Counted from the first letter of the stretch, positions 43,111-54,760 are shown. The stretch is 64,000 nt of DNA from Shinisaurus crocodilurus (GCA_021292165.1 CM037877.1:217785350-217849349); one strand, 5' to 3'. Numbers and translations are program-made. Notes: generated from the sequence alone by a model not told the origin.

Positions 43111-43312
43111 TCTGGTAGACCAGTGGCCACTGAGAAAAAGGATACTGGACTAGATGGATCATTGGTATGATCCAGCATGGCTCTTCCTCTGTACTCAGTA
43201 ATGAACTTACTTAGTGATCATATCAGTGAAATCATATCATCTTGTAATAATCATGATGTAATCATATGTTTGTATCATCATTCGGTCGTATCAGTGACAG
43301 ATGGCTATTTGG

Positions 43313-43450
43313 CTTATGTATTTATGTATTTATTTATGTATTTACAGGAGTTATATACTGCTGTACATCCAGTAATTTATCAAAGCAGTGAACAATCATC
43401 CTTATCGAAATACAGAATTAAAACCTTTAAAATCAAGTTGTACCAGTAAA
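43313..43450 (-). mobile_element. L2-like LINE 3' tail
   Basis: TTTATGTATTTATTTATGTA, then GGAGTTATATACTGCTGTAC and AAAGCAGTGAACAATC, comparable in layout to the reversed tail at 32944-33010. Noncoding. Confidence 0.45.
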
Positions 43451-44373
43451 ACCATGGCTGGTGAGTTAGGGAAGGGTTGTTTCAATCCAAATGTCTTCAG
43501 CAGAAAACACAACAGTGTTGGTGCCCAACCTGGTGCCTTCCAGGTGTATTGGACTACAACTTCCATCATTTCCTTTTGTATCATTTCCTCCCATCATTTG
43601 GGTCCTGTAAAGTGGCCAGGCATTTTGGGCCCTCCTTAAGTTAGTCAGGCAGACATTAAATGAGTAAGGGTGGAGATGGCCATTGTTCTACTCAGATCTG
43701 CAGTAGTGCTTAGCTATCCATCTGCCCTTTTTGAGCAGATAACCAGGATCCCCCCACCCCCCTGTAACCCCCTTAAGGTATCCAGGCAGGCATCCAATGG
43801 GTAAGAGGAAAAGAGGGAACTAAAAGCAACACTCAAGCTGGTTCTTTAATTCCTTCTCCCCATCTCTCATTTCAGAACACTGTGACACCCCTGCTGTGAT
43901 CACAGTGACAGACAAGAACTGCAGCTATAGGGAAGCACATGAAGAAGGTTAGACTGCCATCCCAGAGCCATCTTGCACTGATGTTTCTTCAGACCTGTGC
44001 TTATTAGGTAAGCCATCAACCATTTTATTCTGCATCTAGGCAGCCCGGAACCCTCTTCTTTTCCCCTCCCCATGTTTGGATGAGCATTAACTTAACTTCT
44101 GTTTTGTTCTATTCCTGAATTGATACTACAGATAAGAGAGGAGGCACACCCTTGCACTCTGCCAAGAAATACCCAAAGTAGACACCTGGAAACACATGAA
44201 GTGGTAGAAGATGAGTGCTTTGCAACATTAGAAAGGAAACTGGACCAAATTGTAGACATACAACACAATTGCATTTGCTCAGAATGCCATGACTCGGAAA
44301 TGCCATTCACTACCAGAATGTCCAGGATCTGTAGTGCATGTATCTGCACAGCATCTTTTTGACACAGTCATAA
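43451..44373. other. No gene; one half-palindrome
   Basis: 43505-43570 has GGTGCCCAACCTGGTGCCTT and ATTGGACTACAACTTCCATC, half of a foldback MITE. The rest is unassigned. Confidence 0.35.
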
Positions 44374-44560
44374 GAACATAAGAAGAGCCGTACTGGATCA
44401 GACCAAGGGTCCATCTAGTCCAGCATTCTGTCCACATGGTGGCCAACCAGCCTCCCACTGGGATCCCACAAGCAGGACATGAGTGCAACAGCACCCTCCC
44501 AACCATGTTCCCCAGCAACTGGTGTATTATATAGGCCTATATACAGGCCTACTGCCTATG
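44374..44560. mobile_element. Interspersed repeat, AGAAGAGCCNTACTGGATCAG type
   Basis: ACATAAGAAGAGCCGTACTG, CCATCTAGTCCAGCATTC, GGTGGCCAACCAGCC and CCCAGCAACTGGT occur in the same order as at 60897-61215. Common in reptile genomes; class not known to me. Confidence 0.55.
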
Positions 44561-46550
44561 CAGTCTCTCTCTATTTCTCTCCCTCTGCACAAACTCCAAC
44601 AGGAACAGGTCTAGTTTTGGAAAATTAAAATTACAAAACTAGCGGGGATATCCTGTATCAACCTATCTCATATGGTCATAACTTTTTTTTTGTATGTGAT
44701 CATTTTAAAATGACATTTTTTTCATTGATGCTTATACATACACACACACACACACACACTTTGCACAGATTCTTTATCTTATTATTGCTAATTTTGAGTA
44801 AAATACTATTTTTTCAGGTTAATTTAAATAAAGCTAGTGTTTTGATTGAAAACAGGAAGAATTATTTATCTTAGGATTTACTTTTATAAATGATCCAGCC
44901 AAACTTAAGCACCTTTGAGTCCCATTGATGGCAATGGGAAAGCTTAGGACATGCTTTATCCCTCTCCTGTTGGAAGTGCTTAACCTTGGCTTGATTATAC
45001 CCAATCTGGTGGTGCCCTCCAGATGTGTCAGACTTCAAGTAGCTATGCTGCCTGGGGATGATGAGAGTTGTCCCATACTTCTGGAGGTCACCAGGTTAGG
45101 GAAGGCTGCCCAAGGGTTGTAAAGGGTAAATGCCATTTACTTTGGTTATACCGCGGGAAGTCACAGCATTCTGTTCTTTCTTTTGATAACATAATGATGT
45201 CACTAAGGAATAAGATGCTCAAAGTAAACAACTACTAAAACAAGAAAAAGAACCTCTAAGTTCTGTGTGATTTTTTTTATGTGTTTGTTTTTGGTTTGTT
45301 TTTTGCTTAGGTCCCATTAAAACATCAGGTGGATCAGCAATCTGGAATTAGCACGTTGCCATATACCAAAGGAATCGCTGTGAAGGAGCACACTTGTTGC
45401 TCTGCCTGTTTCATATGGGGAATATGTCTGTTGTTCTATCACGAAGACTCCAAAGAAGGCAGCTGAAATGATCTAAAGGCATTGAAAATGGTGTGACCCA
45501 AAATAGATCCTTGACATGAATGAGTCTGATCAAAGTGGCAATGTTTGGAAAGGTGCCCAGTTGAAAGAAAGCATGCACAGAAAAATAGGACAATTAAAGG
45601 CAGGGAAGGCCATAGGGACACAGATCGACTTGTTGTGCATAATGCAGCGAAACAAGAAACCAACTCAACTGAAGAAGGTGAAATTCAAACCAAGGAAAGA
45701 TACAGTTAGTGTTGACTGCCAGTGACAATATTTGGCTCAGAGAAACGCTATCTCGGGGGGCGGGGGGTAGGGACAGTGTCTGTTCTTTCAGCTCGCCTGC
45801 CATGAGCTGCTCATTGAAGTCTTCAAGGCACTTGGTAAAAAGCCCAATTAGGCAACAATTTATGGGCCTTGGAATGGATGCGTACTAACCAATGTGTTAA
45901 CATTAAACGGCATCTCTGGCACTGCTCAGTGGGGAGAGACAGGTGGCCATCACTTAAGTGTTGTGATCTACCCACAAAAGCACAGCTGTGATTGAGGCTT
46001 TGGGAGAATGATGTGGGGACTGCTACCCTATGCATTCTCTGTTCATTAGTATATTCGCCTTTGCTACCTCCTATAGGCCAGAACAAAGTCTTCCATCTGC
46101 ACTCAGTTGTACATGCTTCAATGGGACTTACTCCCAGGTAAATGTGTATAGGATAGCAGTCTTAGCCTATTGACTTAAGAGAGGCTAAACATATGTAACT
46201 AGTTCTAGATGTGAGGGTGTGAGCGAAGGGGTGTGCTCGCAAACACGTATTATAGTCACGTCCAAATGTTAACTCCACAACAATTACCTGGCTTTGTATG
46301 TACTTGCATAAATACGCATCAGACATGTATGTATCTGTGGTAACGAATGATGGTGGCAAATTTTGGAATTGGGTGCGTTTAGAAATTAACTCTCTCAGTT
46401 CAGAAATCCACGGCATGCTGTGAACGGAGTCATAGATTTCCCACGAGCAGACAGCCCTTCCTGCCACTCCCCCCTCCTCGCACTTCACAAGCCAAATTAC
46501 CCTTGCAAGCCATGAGAAGGGCTGGATGGAAACAGGAAATGCCTTGTATG
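44561..46550. other. No gene; small MITE remnants and a (CA)n tract
   Basis: (CA)n at 44736-44759. 44999-45115 is a decayed palindromic MITE (GGTGCCCTCCAGATGTG, CTTCTGGAGGTCACCAGG). The frame at 45516-45725 (69 aa, lysine-rich) has no domain I recognise. 46090-46170 is a half MITE of the GGACTTACTCCCAGG type. Confidence 0.35.
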
Positions 46551-46713
46551 CTTCATCCTTAAGGTCTGAATGCTCCTGAGCATTTCCTGCTGGTGTCCAT
46601 GGGACATAGTTTCCTATGCCTACTGATATAATGAACTGAGCTGGGACACATAGGAAACTATAAGTCCCATGTACCCCCACAGAAAAATGACACTTCTGAC
46701 CTTAAGGATGAAA
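46551..46713. mobile_element. Palindromic MITE, TTCATCCTTAAGGTC family
   Basis: CTTCATCCTTAAGGTCTGAA and TTCTGACCTTAAGGATGAA are inverted ends. Inner CATGGGACATAGTTTCCTAT pairs with ATAGGAAACTATAAGTCCCATG-type text. The 172-aa minus frame over it is incidental. Confidence 0.65.
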
Positions 46714-47934
46714 TCCTCCTCTACTTTAGCCAGGCTTCCCTGCTGTATTGGTTCCTCCTGCCCTCCTTTGCAAAGATAAGTACTTGGTGGTGGAAGGGCA
46801 TGGGTAGGCATTATCAAGGGTAGGCGCCTGCCAATGGCCCACAGCCCAGCAGTGCCCACTGTACTTTCTCCTCCTCTTTCCCACTGCAACCTACTTGTTC
46901 TCCTGTCTCTTACTTTGGCCCTGAGAATGGTGGTGGTGAAAAGGAAGAGCAGTAGATGCCATGGCCTACTTGCTCACTTGGTCTCTGCCTGTCAAGTAAG
47001 CTGTAGCAATGATGAGAAGGAGGATGAGGAGTAACAGCAGCTGGTGACAGTGATGGTGAGAAGGTAGACTCACTATGGGAGGGTGGCCATTTAGGGCTTT
47101 TCTACAGGAGGGGGTTTAACTCGCCGCTTTACTGAGGCTTCTTCCGTTTTCATTGCAAGAGGAAAAATGCATCCTTTACATTCCCCCCCCATGGTTTGTA
47201 TTTCTCTGCCTTTCTATATATTCTATTAACCAACCACAAGGCGGTGCTGTGGTATAGCTGCAGTATAGTGGAATTGTGACTTTACACAAGGCTTTCATTC
47301 TGGTTTGAAATTTAATACCTGACTTTCCTCACTCTAACCCTCCCTCCCTGCAAAAATGGCCAGAAAACACAGGAGAGGCCCTGGAGGATGACGACTTCAT
47401 GAAAAGGCCCTGCAGACTTCCGCGAGAGAGGGATCATGAGCACACAACAAATGCCTCATGCCGAGAAGCCCCAAGAGTGTCTTGCCCAAGGACCCTCAAA
47501 AACCTGAAGCCAGCATGGGGGGCGGGGGGCGGGCTGAAGTAGCACAAAGGCAAGCTTTCTAGGAATGGTTTTTCTGAGGTCTCTTCCTTTGAAAGATCCT
47601 GAATATTTTCAAAGAATTCTGCAAGAAAGCTCAGAAAAATTGAATTCATTGCGAGGTGAGCTGGGGGCAAGCTCACACTTCACGAGCAGTAAGTGCTTTA
47701 ACACCTTGCTTTACTGTCTCTAGTTAACAGTCTAATCTGCCCTGGTTCTGTAATTGGCTATATGAAATGCTAGTCCCCAGCTTGGTCCTGCCATTGCCAT
47801 TTCTCCTGTGGTGAAATGTTACAATGCTTCATCAGATTGCCACACAGCTTTTCCAACTGGCAGGAGAAACTCTCCGATCTTTTCTCCTGCACATCTATTG
47901 ATTTAGCACAAAATGCAAGATCCTGGTCCAACTC
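46714..47934. other. No gene; part repeat-like, part low-repeat
   Basis: 46830-47090 resembles the G+C-rich segment at 25300-25560. 47690-47930 is complex and unrepetitive, a weak conserved-element candidate. Confidence 0.3.
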
Positions 47935-49045
47935 AGAGGCAAAGCACATGCATTATATGTGCATTATATAAGGTCTGTGATGGTGGTCCCAGTTAAAGGA
48001 CCTCAGTCAGTAGATCTAAGACCTTTGTAGTGACCCTGATGAGCTCCTGCAAGATAGAATAAATGGTCCTAGTCTGAATGGGCCATTGGTATAAGGCAGT
48101 GATGGCGAACCTTTTTGAGCCCGAGTGCCCAAACTGCAACACAAAACCAACTTATTTATTTCAAAGTGCCAACACTGCAATTAAACCTGAATACTGAGGT
48201 TTTAGTTTTACAAAAACAACTCATACAGTTGTCCGAACTAATTAACATCTTTTGTCTTAAAAGAAAAACACAATAACAGAGCTTTCAATGATACAGTTTT
48301 TTGTTGGGGGAAAAAATCAACTCAAAAAATTATTATAGTACTACATTGTACACATAGCCTGAAGGGAATTTATACAAACTTTTTAAATAATTAGGCACAT
48401 GTATTTTTGGATAAGGGATTCTCAACTTGTAATATGATTATGTGCCAGACTGAAATTGTATGGGGCAAGCTTTACTCCGGGTCCTTTCCCTGCTTCTACA
48501 AGTGTCGGATTAGTAAAAGTAAAAGTCAACCTGTACTAGGATGGGCAAGATAAACAAGAAAACTAAACGTGCTTAACACATTTTAAACGCTTTATGTCTT
48601 GGACGGCAAACACTGCATTAGGTAAAAGTTTGCATTGGGCATGCTTTTGCACAATTAATGCGATTTTTGCTATTGCATGCATGCTGATAATTTGTCAAAC
48701 CTTGGCTCATACTCCATTAGTTTGAGAGCAACACATGCAGCACTCAGGTCAACTGTTAGGGCTTTACATCCAAGCCATGCTCTGTGCATCATTCTTCAAA
48801 ATCTTTTAAATGTGATAACAATGTAGAAAAGAATTCTGTAATGGGAATTCTAGAATAAAATCATTCTGTTCCACACTGTGAGAAAGAACAAGATCATTAG
48901 TGTTTTGCAGAAGGGGACGGTCTTTTTGCAATCTGGTGACCAATAGCTCGAGTGCCCACAGAGAGGTCTCTGCGTGCCAGCTGTGGCACCCGTGCCATAG
49001 GTTCGCCATCACTGGTATAAGGAAACCTCTTATATCTTCATATCA
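47935..49045 (+). mobile_element. tRNA-Ala-like SINE, second subfamily, split by a hAT element
   Basis: GAGGCAAAGCACATGCATTA, AAGGACCTCAGTCAGTAG, GACCTTTGTAGTGACCCTG and AATGGGCCATTGGTATAAGG, then after the hAT copy AAACCTCTTATATCTTCATA. The head is decayed. Confidence 0.5.
48097..49014 (+). mobile_element. hAT non-autonomous element, CAGTGATGGCGAACC family, 918 bp
   Basis: CAGTGATGGCGAACCTTTTT to ATAGGTTCGCCATCACTG with a perfect 8-bp duplication GTATAAGG (48089-48096 and 49015-49022). Two different subterminal regions: GAGCCCGAGTGCCC on the left and GGCACCCGTGCC on the right. No transposase frame. It supplies the intact reference for the reversed 28693-30805 copy. Confidence 0.9.
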
Positions 49046-49390
49046 GCTTTGCTTATTTTATTTTGTAAGTCTTTATTTATGAAGCATTTTAAAAAGAAGC
49101 TCATCCAGATAAAAGGAGAAAAATGGGCACATTACCATCTACAAATGAGACATTCTGATCAAAGGCTATAAGGCAGATCAGAATTTTTAAATTCCATATA
49201 CGTACATATATTAATCTTCTAGTACATCAATCAATGCCAAATTAAATTTCTTCTGTACAGTACACTTTCATAAGATATACAAAACATAACTGGCTTTTTT
49301 TTCTTGAGCCCATATGTTACAATCATACAATTTAACTCCTAATGTTGTCAAATGTCTTAATCTGTTCCAAAATTAATGTACAGACATAGA
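49046..49390. other. No gene; A/T-rich
   Basis: Possibly a retrotransposon 3' UTR by composition; not assignable. Confidence 0.3.
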
Positions 49391-49482
49391 GCAGTATCCA
49401 ATGCAAAACAAGCGGTAATGTAAATTACATTGCACTAGCATAAGGGACCTCTAGCGCAATGCCACTAGCATTAGCTAGCATG

Positions 49483-49648
49483 CAGGACTGGTGCAAGGCA
49501 GTTTGGTGCACTAGGCAAGATCAGATATTTAGCGCCCCCCCCTTACCACTTGAGAGCGCTGTATTTTTTTCCAAGGCGTTTCTGGCGCCCCCTTTAGCCC
49601 TGCGCCCTAGGCAGCTGCCTAGTTGGCCTAATGGTAGCACCGGCCCTG
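49483..49648. mobile_element. hAT-like MITE, CAGGGCCGGTGC ends
   Basis: CAGGACTGGTGCAAGGCAG to GGTAGCACCGGCCCTG, 166 bp, with a perfect duplication CTAGCATG (49475-49482 and 49649-49656). The interior has CTAGGCAGCTGCCTAG and GGCGCCCCC. Confidence 0.85.
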
Positions 49649-49728
49649 CTAGCATGACAGGATTACATGGATAACCCGTTGCACCAGCTAACTGTATTGG
49701 TTTTGTGCTAGAGGTCCCTTCACTAGTA

Positions 49729-49984
49729 CAGTAATACCTTGGATTACAAGCATAATTCGTTCCGAAACCGCTTGTAATCCAAAACACTCTTATATCAAAG
49801 TGAGTCTCTGGCGGGCGTGAGCGGGGCCGATTTCGGGCCGCTATGCCCGCTCGAGGCGAGCGGTTACATCCCTACGACTTGTATTGCAAGACGTCGCTTG
49901 CTTATCAAGTCAAAATTAAAAAAAAAATTGCTTGTCTTGCAAAACGCTCTCAGACCAAGTTACTTGAAATCCAAGGTATTACTG
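49729..49984 (+). mobile_element. Tigger/pogo-like MITE (copy 5), variant interior
   Basis: CAGTAATACCTTGGATTAC to AATCCAAGGTATTACTG with TA at 49727-49728 and 49985-49986. Unlike the other copies, 49800-49875 is G+C-rich (GGCGGGCGTGAGCGGGGCC, GCTCGAGGCGAGCGG) where they have an A/T-rich segment. Confidence 0.8.
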
Positions 49985-50028
49985 TACAATGTAATTTACG
50001 TTAGTGCTTGTGTCGCATTCGATGCTGC

Positions 50029-50521
50029 CATATATTGTCTGACCTATGTGGAAAACAATTGGTTAAACGGAAAACTCTACTGATTAGTGATTTTGTTTTG
50101 TAATAAAACTAGTGCATATCATAGAGCTCAACATTTCTTCAGGCGAAAGATACTAGAACATTTGAATCTTAATATAAATTTCAGGTTTCTGCCATGAAGC
50201 CTGTTGAATTAATATCTTAAATCCATTGCCATAGAGTTTGATTAAAATGTCTCTGGATCTTTTATCTTAGCCTACATATCTTGATTGCAATCTAAAAGCA
50301 GTCCCAGTTTGTGCTTGTTATTTTCTCCTGCCAAGTCTAATAATGAACTCATCTGTTTCTCCAAAAAAAGGTTACAACTGTCTTTTGTTCCTTTAGGGAC
50401 AGATAGCAGCCTAGTAATTTTAGTTTAACAGGCTGAGCTTAAAATGTAAGTGAGGAATTCTGCCTTCCACATGTAACATAGCAAAGGGTTTAATAAAACT
50501 CAGATGCCAATTGCCAATTTT
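50029..50521. other. No gene; 3' UTR-like if the reversed frame downstream is real
   Basis: A/T-rich. On the minus strand it directly follows the stop codon of the 50522-50671 frame. Confidence 0.3.
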
Positions 50522-50671
50522 TTAGGTGATGGGGTCATTTAGCTTGTGGATCTCAACATCATAAGGTATGGTTATAGGCAAGAATTTCACAAGAGCCAAA
50601 GAAGCATCTCTGTGGATGACAATATCCTTTAAGGCAATGCGAGCTTCAGAATTAAGCACAAAACATTTCAT
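50522..50671 (-). pseudogene. Short clean frame ending in TAA, exon-like, unrecognised
   Basis: Minus ATG (50669-50671) to TAA (50522-50524), 49 codons. The composition is protein-like, e.g. LNSEARIALKDIVIHRDASL and LVKFLPITIPYDVEI. The upstream in-frame stop is close (TAA four codons before the ATG), so it would be a last exon (an AG occurs within TTCTGAAG) or a 5'-truncated retrocopy. I recognise no family. Chance cannot be excluded. Confidence 0.25.
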
Positions 50672-50725
50672 TTTATATAGTTATTTAGAAAATTTATATC
50701 AAGAAATGAAACAGCAGAGTAGAAA

Positions 50726-50816
50726 GCCTGCAATCCTATGCCCACCTTCCTGGGAGTAAGCTGCATTGAACACCATAGGACTTACCTTTTGAGTAGACAT
50801 GCATAGGATTGCACTG
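50726..50816. mobile_element. Palindromic MITE, GCAATCCTATGC family
   Basis: GCCTGCAATCCTATGCCCAC and GCATAGGATTGCACTG ends inverted; inner CCTGGGAGTAAGCTGCATTG and CATAGGACTTACC. Confidence 0.6.
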
Positions 50817-50879
50817 TAAATGTATATGGATTTTGTTAAATCCATTCCGTCTATGTTTCGCAGATTGTCAGATGTCTTT

Positions 50880-51269
50880 TGTTCCATTGTTCACTCAGTG
50901 ATGGAATCTGATTTTTCCTCAATTTCCCCAAGTTGTGTTTGCATTGGAAAGTGTGCACTTGTGCAAATGCAATTTCCAGAAATGTGCATTTGCACAAATG
51001 CACCCATCTGAAATGCGCATTCTCATGCTTTAGCTATGGGGGGAAATGCACATTATTGGTCAGTGGTGTTTTTCCCCCCTTGTATTTTTCTTATTTTTGC
51101 ACAACTAAATTTACGTACAATTCCTGGAAAGTAAAAAAAAAAACAGCCCACCTGTCCACAGAATCCATGAGACTTGAAAAAAGCCGGTCTGCTGTGGAAT
51201 CCACAGGTCGGATTCATAGAAATCTGAACTCATTTAAATCCATTGCGGATTTCTCCGACATCCCTACAG
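50880..51269 (-). mobile_element. hAT-like element, TAGGGATGTCGGAG end
   Basis: The right end TTTCTCCGACATCCCTA gives TAGGGATG on the minus strand. Inside are inverted GGTCTGCTGTGGAATCCACAG and repeated TGTGCATTTGCACAAATGC units. The left end is unclear. Confidence 0.45.
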
Positions 51270-51289
51270 CTGCCTGAACTAAGGCAGGG

Positions 51290-51965
51290 GCATCTGAAGA
51301 AGGACCACCAAGAAATTACTTTAACATATACTGTAGGTAGGTTCAAATGGGAGAAGACAATCCTTTAGGTACCCAGGTCTCAAGCCAAATAGGGCCTTAA
51401 AGGTAAGCAGTAGTACTTTGATCTAAGGATGGACAAATCTGTCAAGTTTGATTTTGTTCTGTTTCTCATTTTTTCAATGTTAAGTGTGTTCGATTAGATC
51501 CATTCTCTTATCAGTGTGTGATTTTTTTTAAACAGTCTGCACATTTTGTGTGCATTTCTCAAAATATACACACTTGTGTATCCACTTTTCCAAATATATA
51601 CATTTTTTTTCAAGCAATTTTTATTTGTGAACTGCACCACAACGCTCTGAAAAATGTGAACATATTACTGCATCCTGCTTCGTGTGTAAATTTGGGAATT
51701 AATTACTAGTTTGGTAATTTGCATGAAAATGCAAACTGAATGCATTTCTCACCCATCCTTACTTTGAACTGAACTTGGAAATGGACCAGCAATAAGTGGA
51801 GCTGTTTTGAAACCTGTGAGATGTGTCCCCATTGTTCCCAGTCACAGTTCAAAGCCCAGCAACTCTATTTTAGACTAACTGCAGCTTCTGAGCTGACGTC
51901 AAAGACAGCCCCACATACAAAGCTTTGCAGTAGTCTAATCAGGAGGTGACCAGAGCATGGATAAT
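51290..51965 (-). mobile_element. Antisense LINE fragment (L2/CR1 group), split by hAT
   Basis: CAAATAGGGCCTTAAAGGTAAG, then after the insertion ACTGCAGCTTCTGAGCTGACG, AAAGACAGCCCCACATAC and TTTGCAGTAGTCTAATCAGG, text typical of the minus strand of these LINEs. No frame remains. Confidence 0.5.
51424..51761. mobile_element. hAT-like element, TAAGGATG ends
   Basis: TAAGGATGGACAAATC to TTCTCACCCATCCTTA. Flanks CTTTGATC (51416-51423) and CTTTGAAC (51762-51769) match at 7 of 8. A/T-rich interior with TGTGCATTTCTCAAAATATA units. Confidence 0.75.
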
Positions 51966-53643
51966 ATCAAGATATCAGGATAAGAACTCATGTAGGGCAG
52001 ATCATCTCTCCGCTATAGGGAGTATTCACTTTCTTTGAAGCATCAGATGGTTCCCCTTCTGCAGACCAAGTATACAGATCATACAGATGACCATTTTATC
52101 ACACATTTGACTACACATTGGCCTATGCTATGTCACAAGGCACCCTTTTCTACTTGGCAGGGTGATATACGTAATCAAGGCACCTTAGAGGGAGGGCTCA
52201 CCCCAGGGTAGATTATGAGGGTAGATTATGTGTGGGTTCTTAGAAAGAACAAAGATTTGATCCAGTCATGGTAGTATTTTATTCTGAGAATTTTATTCTG
52301 AGTGGCAATGTCTAAGGGATGTTCTCTTGCTGCCTTTTTATCTAATATCCTCACACTTGAGCAAATTCAAAACCATCTCTGGACAGAAAACCTGTTGAAT
52401 TTTTTAATACGCAGCTTCCATCATGGTATGGAAGTCCCACCGCATTGGAGAAAATAATGCATTATTTCTAAAAGTGTGTGTGTATGGGGGCGGGGGTTCA
52501 TCCACGATTAACCTGAAGTAAAGATTAGGCTTAGAAATACTGCCATAGTCTTCCAATTACTCAGTAGGCACTCACCCTTCAGATACTTGAAGATCAGATG
52601 ACCCCATGAATTAAAAATGCCCTCTTGCCTTGCCTTTTGACTCAGCCTTAGCTTGGGGTTATCTGGCATACTTTCTTCTCTCTCACCCTCAGGTGGTTTC
52701 ACATGAGAATATAAGAGAGGGAAGCAAGCACTAGCATAATTTAAAGCCACGAAGACTTCTTTGAGGTATATTGTCAACAGCTTTTGCCCATGGCTGCCAC
52801 TGTTCCCAGCTGATAGCTGGTCCTCCTGCTGTGTAACGTACGCAGTGCTCTTTGTGCACACAGTTGTAGAGTGGCTATATAAAACCATAAATGCCAACGG
52901 AACTGAGGAGGAGACCCTTTTCTTTGCACAGGATCTCTTCAGGGTCTTTATACCAGCCCTGCACACCAACACAATTGATCTCCTTGGACACAGATCTTCA
53001 CATACCGGTATCCTTTCAAAATGCCCACTCCTCCTGCTCACTTCTTAGCAAATCTGCAACTTGAAGAGACATGCTCCCCTATATTCCACAATTTTGTTGC
53101 CTGCAAATGCACTATGTATACCTTGTATTCTGTTATACCCAGAAAGTGAGTTACAGGTCTTCAGCTAATTTAAACTTGCCTTACTGAGTTTTAAATCATT
53201 CTTTACCAGGCTGAAAAGGCAATAAATCACATTACAGATTGGTCACAGACATACTAGCAAAAAAGGGAGGAAAGGAGGGGACACCTGTGCACCTTGGGAT
53301 TATAGATATTAGCTGTTTCAGAGAAGTAGTCTTGCTTTTCTCATTCCACCTAGTGTAATGACGGGATCAATGTATGCTGCGGAACTATATTAACATTATA
53401 AGAGGAGGTTCTTCACCATAGCCAGACCTGGATTCAGGCACCTGGATTCCACTCTGCTAACGATAAGAGATTACACAAAAATATATAAAACCTCAGAGAG
53501 CTACAGTTTCATTGGGTGCTTATAGGTTTTTGTTGGACATCACAAAATGCATAGTAAATTCAGATTTAATGGCCGCAGGTACCCTAGTGCTCGTCAGTTT
53601 GGGGCAGATGATGCTGATAGGACTTCCTTAACACACCTTTAAG
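51966..53643. other. No gene supported
   Basis: A 177-aa minus frame (52508-53041) and a 95-aa plus frame (52761-53048) overlap. Neither shows a domain, and both have the look of chance frames. No repeat family recognised. Confidence 0.3.
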
Positions 53644-54673
53644 AGGGGTGCAGAACCTCTTTCAGCCCGAGGGCCTAATTCCATTTCAGAGAAGCTCTTG
53701 GGGGCCCACATTCCAGTGGTGGTTGGGACTGAAGGCAAAAGGGGTGGGGCCAAAAGACAAAAAATACCAGCATATTTTAGCTTAAAGTTCTTACTGCCAG
53801 TAACTGAACCTTAAGAGAGACATCTCAACCTTTTAGAATGGGGAAAAAACTGCACAAAAGCTGGAAACCACCAAACAATCGGCGGTCAGGGGAAATGGGA
53901 TGGGGCTGGGGAAATGTGATATGTATATCTCTCTATATATATTTTAAGAAGCCTGCCGCTGATAGTTTCTCTTTCCTTTCTGGAAGCCTGGTTGGGCCCC
54001 CTTCTCTATTACACTCTAATGGGGCATTAGTACTGTATCCTTGGTGAAAATTGCATTTATACACTCACAAATCCAGATTCCATTGGCATATTTATTCCTG
54101 AGCAATTTTCCGGAGTCTTTCTGCCTTCCCAAACGACTAAAGAATGTAGGTGAGTCAGAATGGTTGCTGTCTGCCATGCTTCTTAAATGGTTTAATAGCA
54201 TCATGGTATTATCCCTGACCATTGGCTATGTTGGCTGGGGCTTGTGGGACTTGTAGTCCAAAATATCTGGACACAGCAACAGGTTGAGTGTATGTGTATA
54301 TATCTTTAAGAAGTCTGCAGCTGTTCCTTTCTCTTTCCTTTCTGGAAGCCTGGGCTGGGCCCCTTCTGTATTCTCTTTAAGTAGGCTTTGAATTCAGGCA
54401 GTCTGGTGTGTGGCTCCTCAGGAGTTAAGGCTCCTCTCATGTAGATATCAATCAAGAATGGAGTTGTGGAAACATTGGAGTCAGAAGTGTATTAGTTGGA
54501 GAGCAATGCTAGGGGTGGACTGCGAGTTGAGCAGGTAAGCTCACCCCCACATTAACAATGCCCAAGGACCATTACAGGGAAGGAGGTGTGGCCATCTGGG
54601 AAACTCTGCAGGACTGGATTGGGACCCCAGGAGAGTGAGATGGAGACTCCAGGCCTGGGGTTCTGCACCCCTG
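53644..54673 (+). mobile_element. hAT-like element, AGGGGTGCAGAACC family, about 1 kb
   Basis: AGGGGTGCAGAACCTCTTTC to TGGGGTTCTGCACCCCTG. CTTTAAG is found just before and CTTTAAGG just after, so the duplication appears to be kept with a 1-2 bp loss on the left. The interior holds two related segments, 53925-54020 and 54288-54385 (TTCTCTTTCCTTTCTGGAAG), i.e. an internal duplication. Fragments of the family lie at 9008 and 58805. Confidence 0.65.
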
Positions 54674-54760
54674 CTTTAAGGTGTGTGGGCAGCCAGGCAT
54701 GTTACTTATGCTTCTAGCTGGTGTGGGATTGCCATGGAAGGTCAGCAGCAGAACAGTTAA

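Larger units (their letters stand above)
49391..50028. mobile_element. Foldback MITE carrying two nested insertions
   Basis: Left arm TAATGTAAATTACATTGCAC, TAGCATAAGGGACCTCTAGC; right arm GTGCTAGAGGTCCCTTCACT and, after the Tigger-like MITE, CAATGTAATTTACGTTAGTG. Ends GCAGTATCCAATG and CATTCGATGCTGC are inverted. Confidence 0.7.

Noticed and set aside
46162..46680. 172-aa minus frame
   Set aside because: It runs across a palindromic MITE (46551-46713), and no domain is seen.
52508..53041. 177-aa minus frame
   Set aside because: No domain, no splice or promoter context, and an overlapping plus frame of similar quality. Most likely chance.
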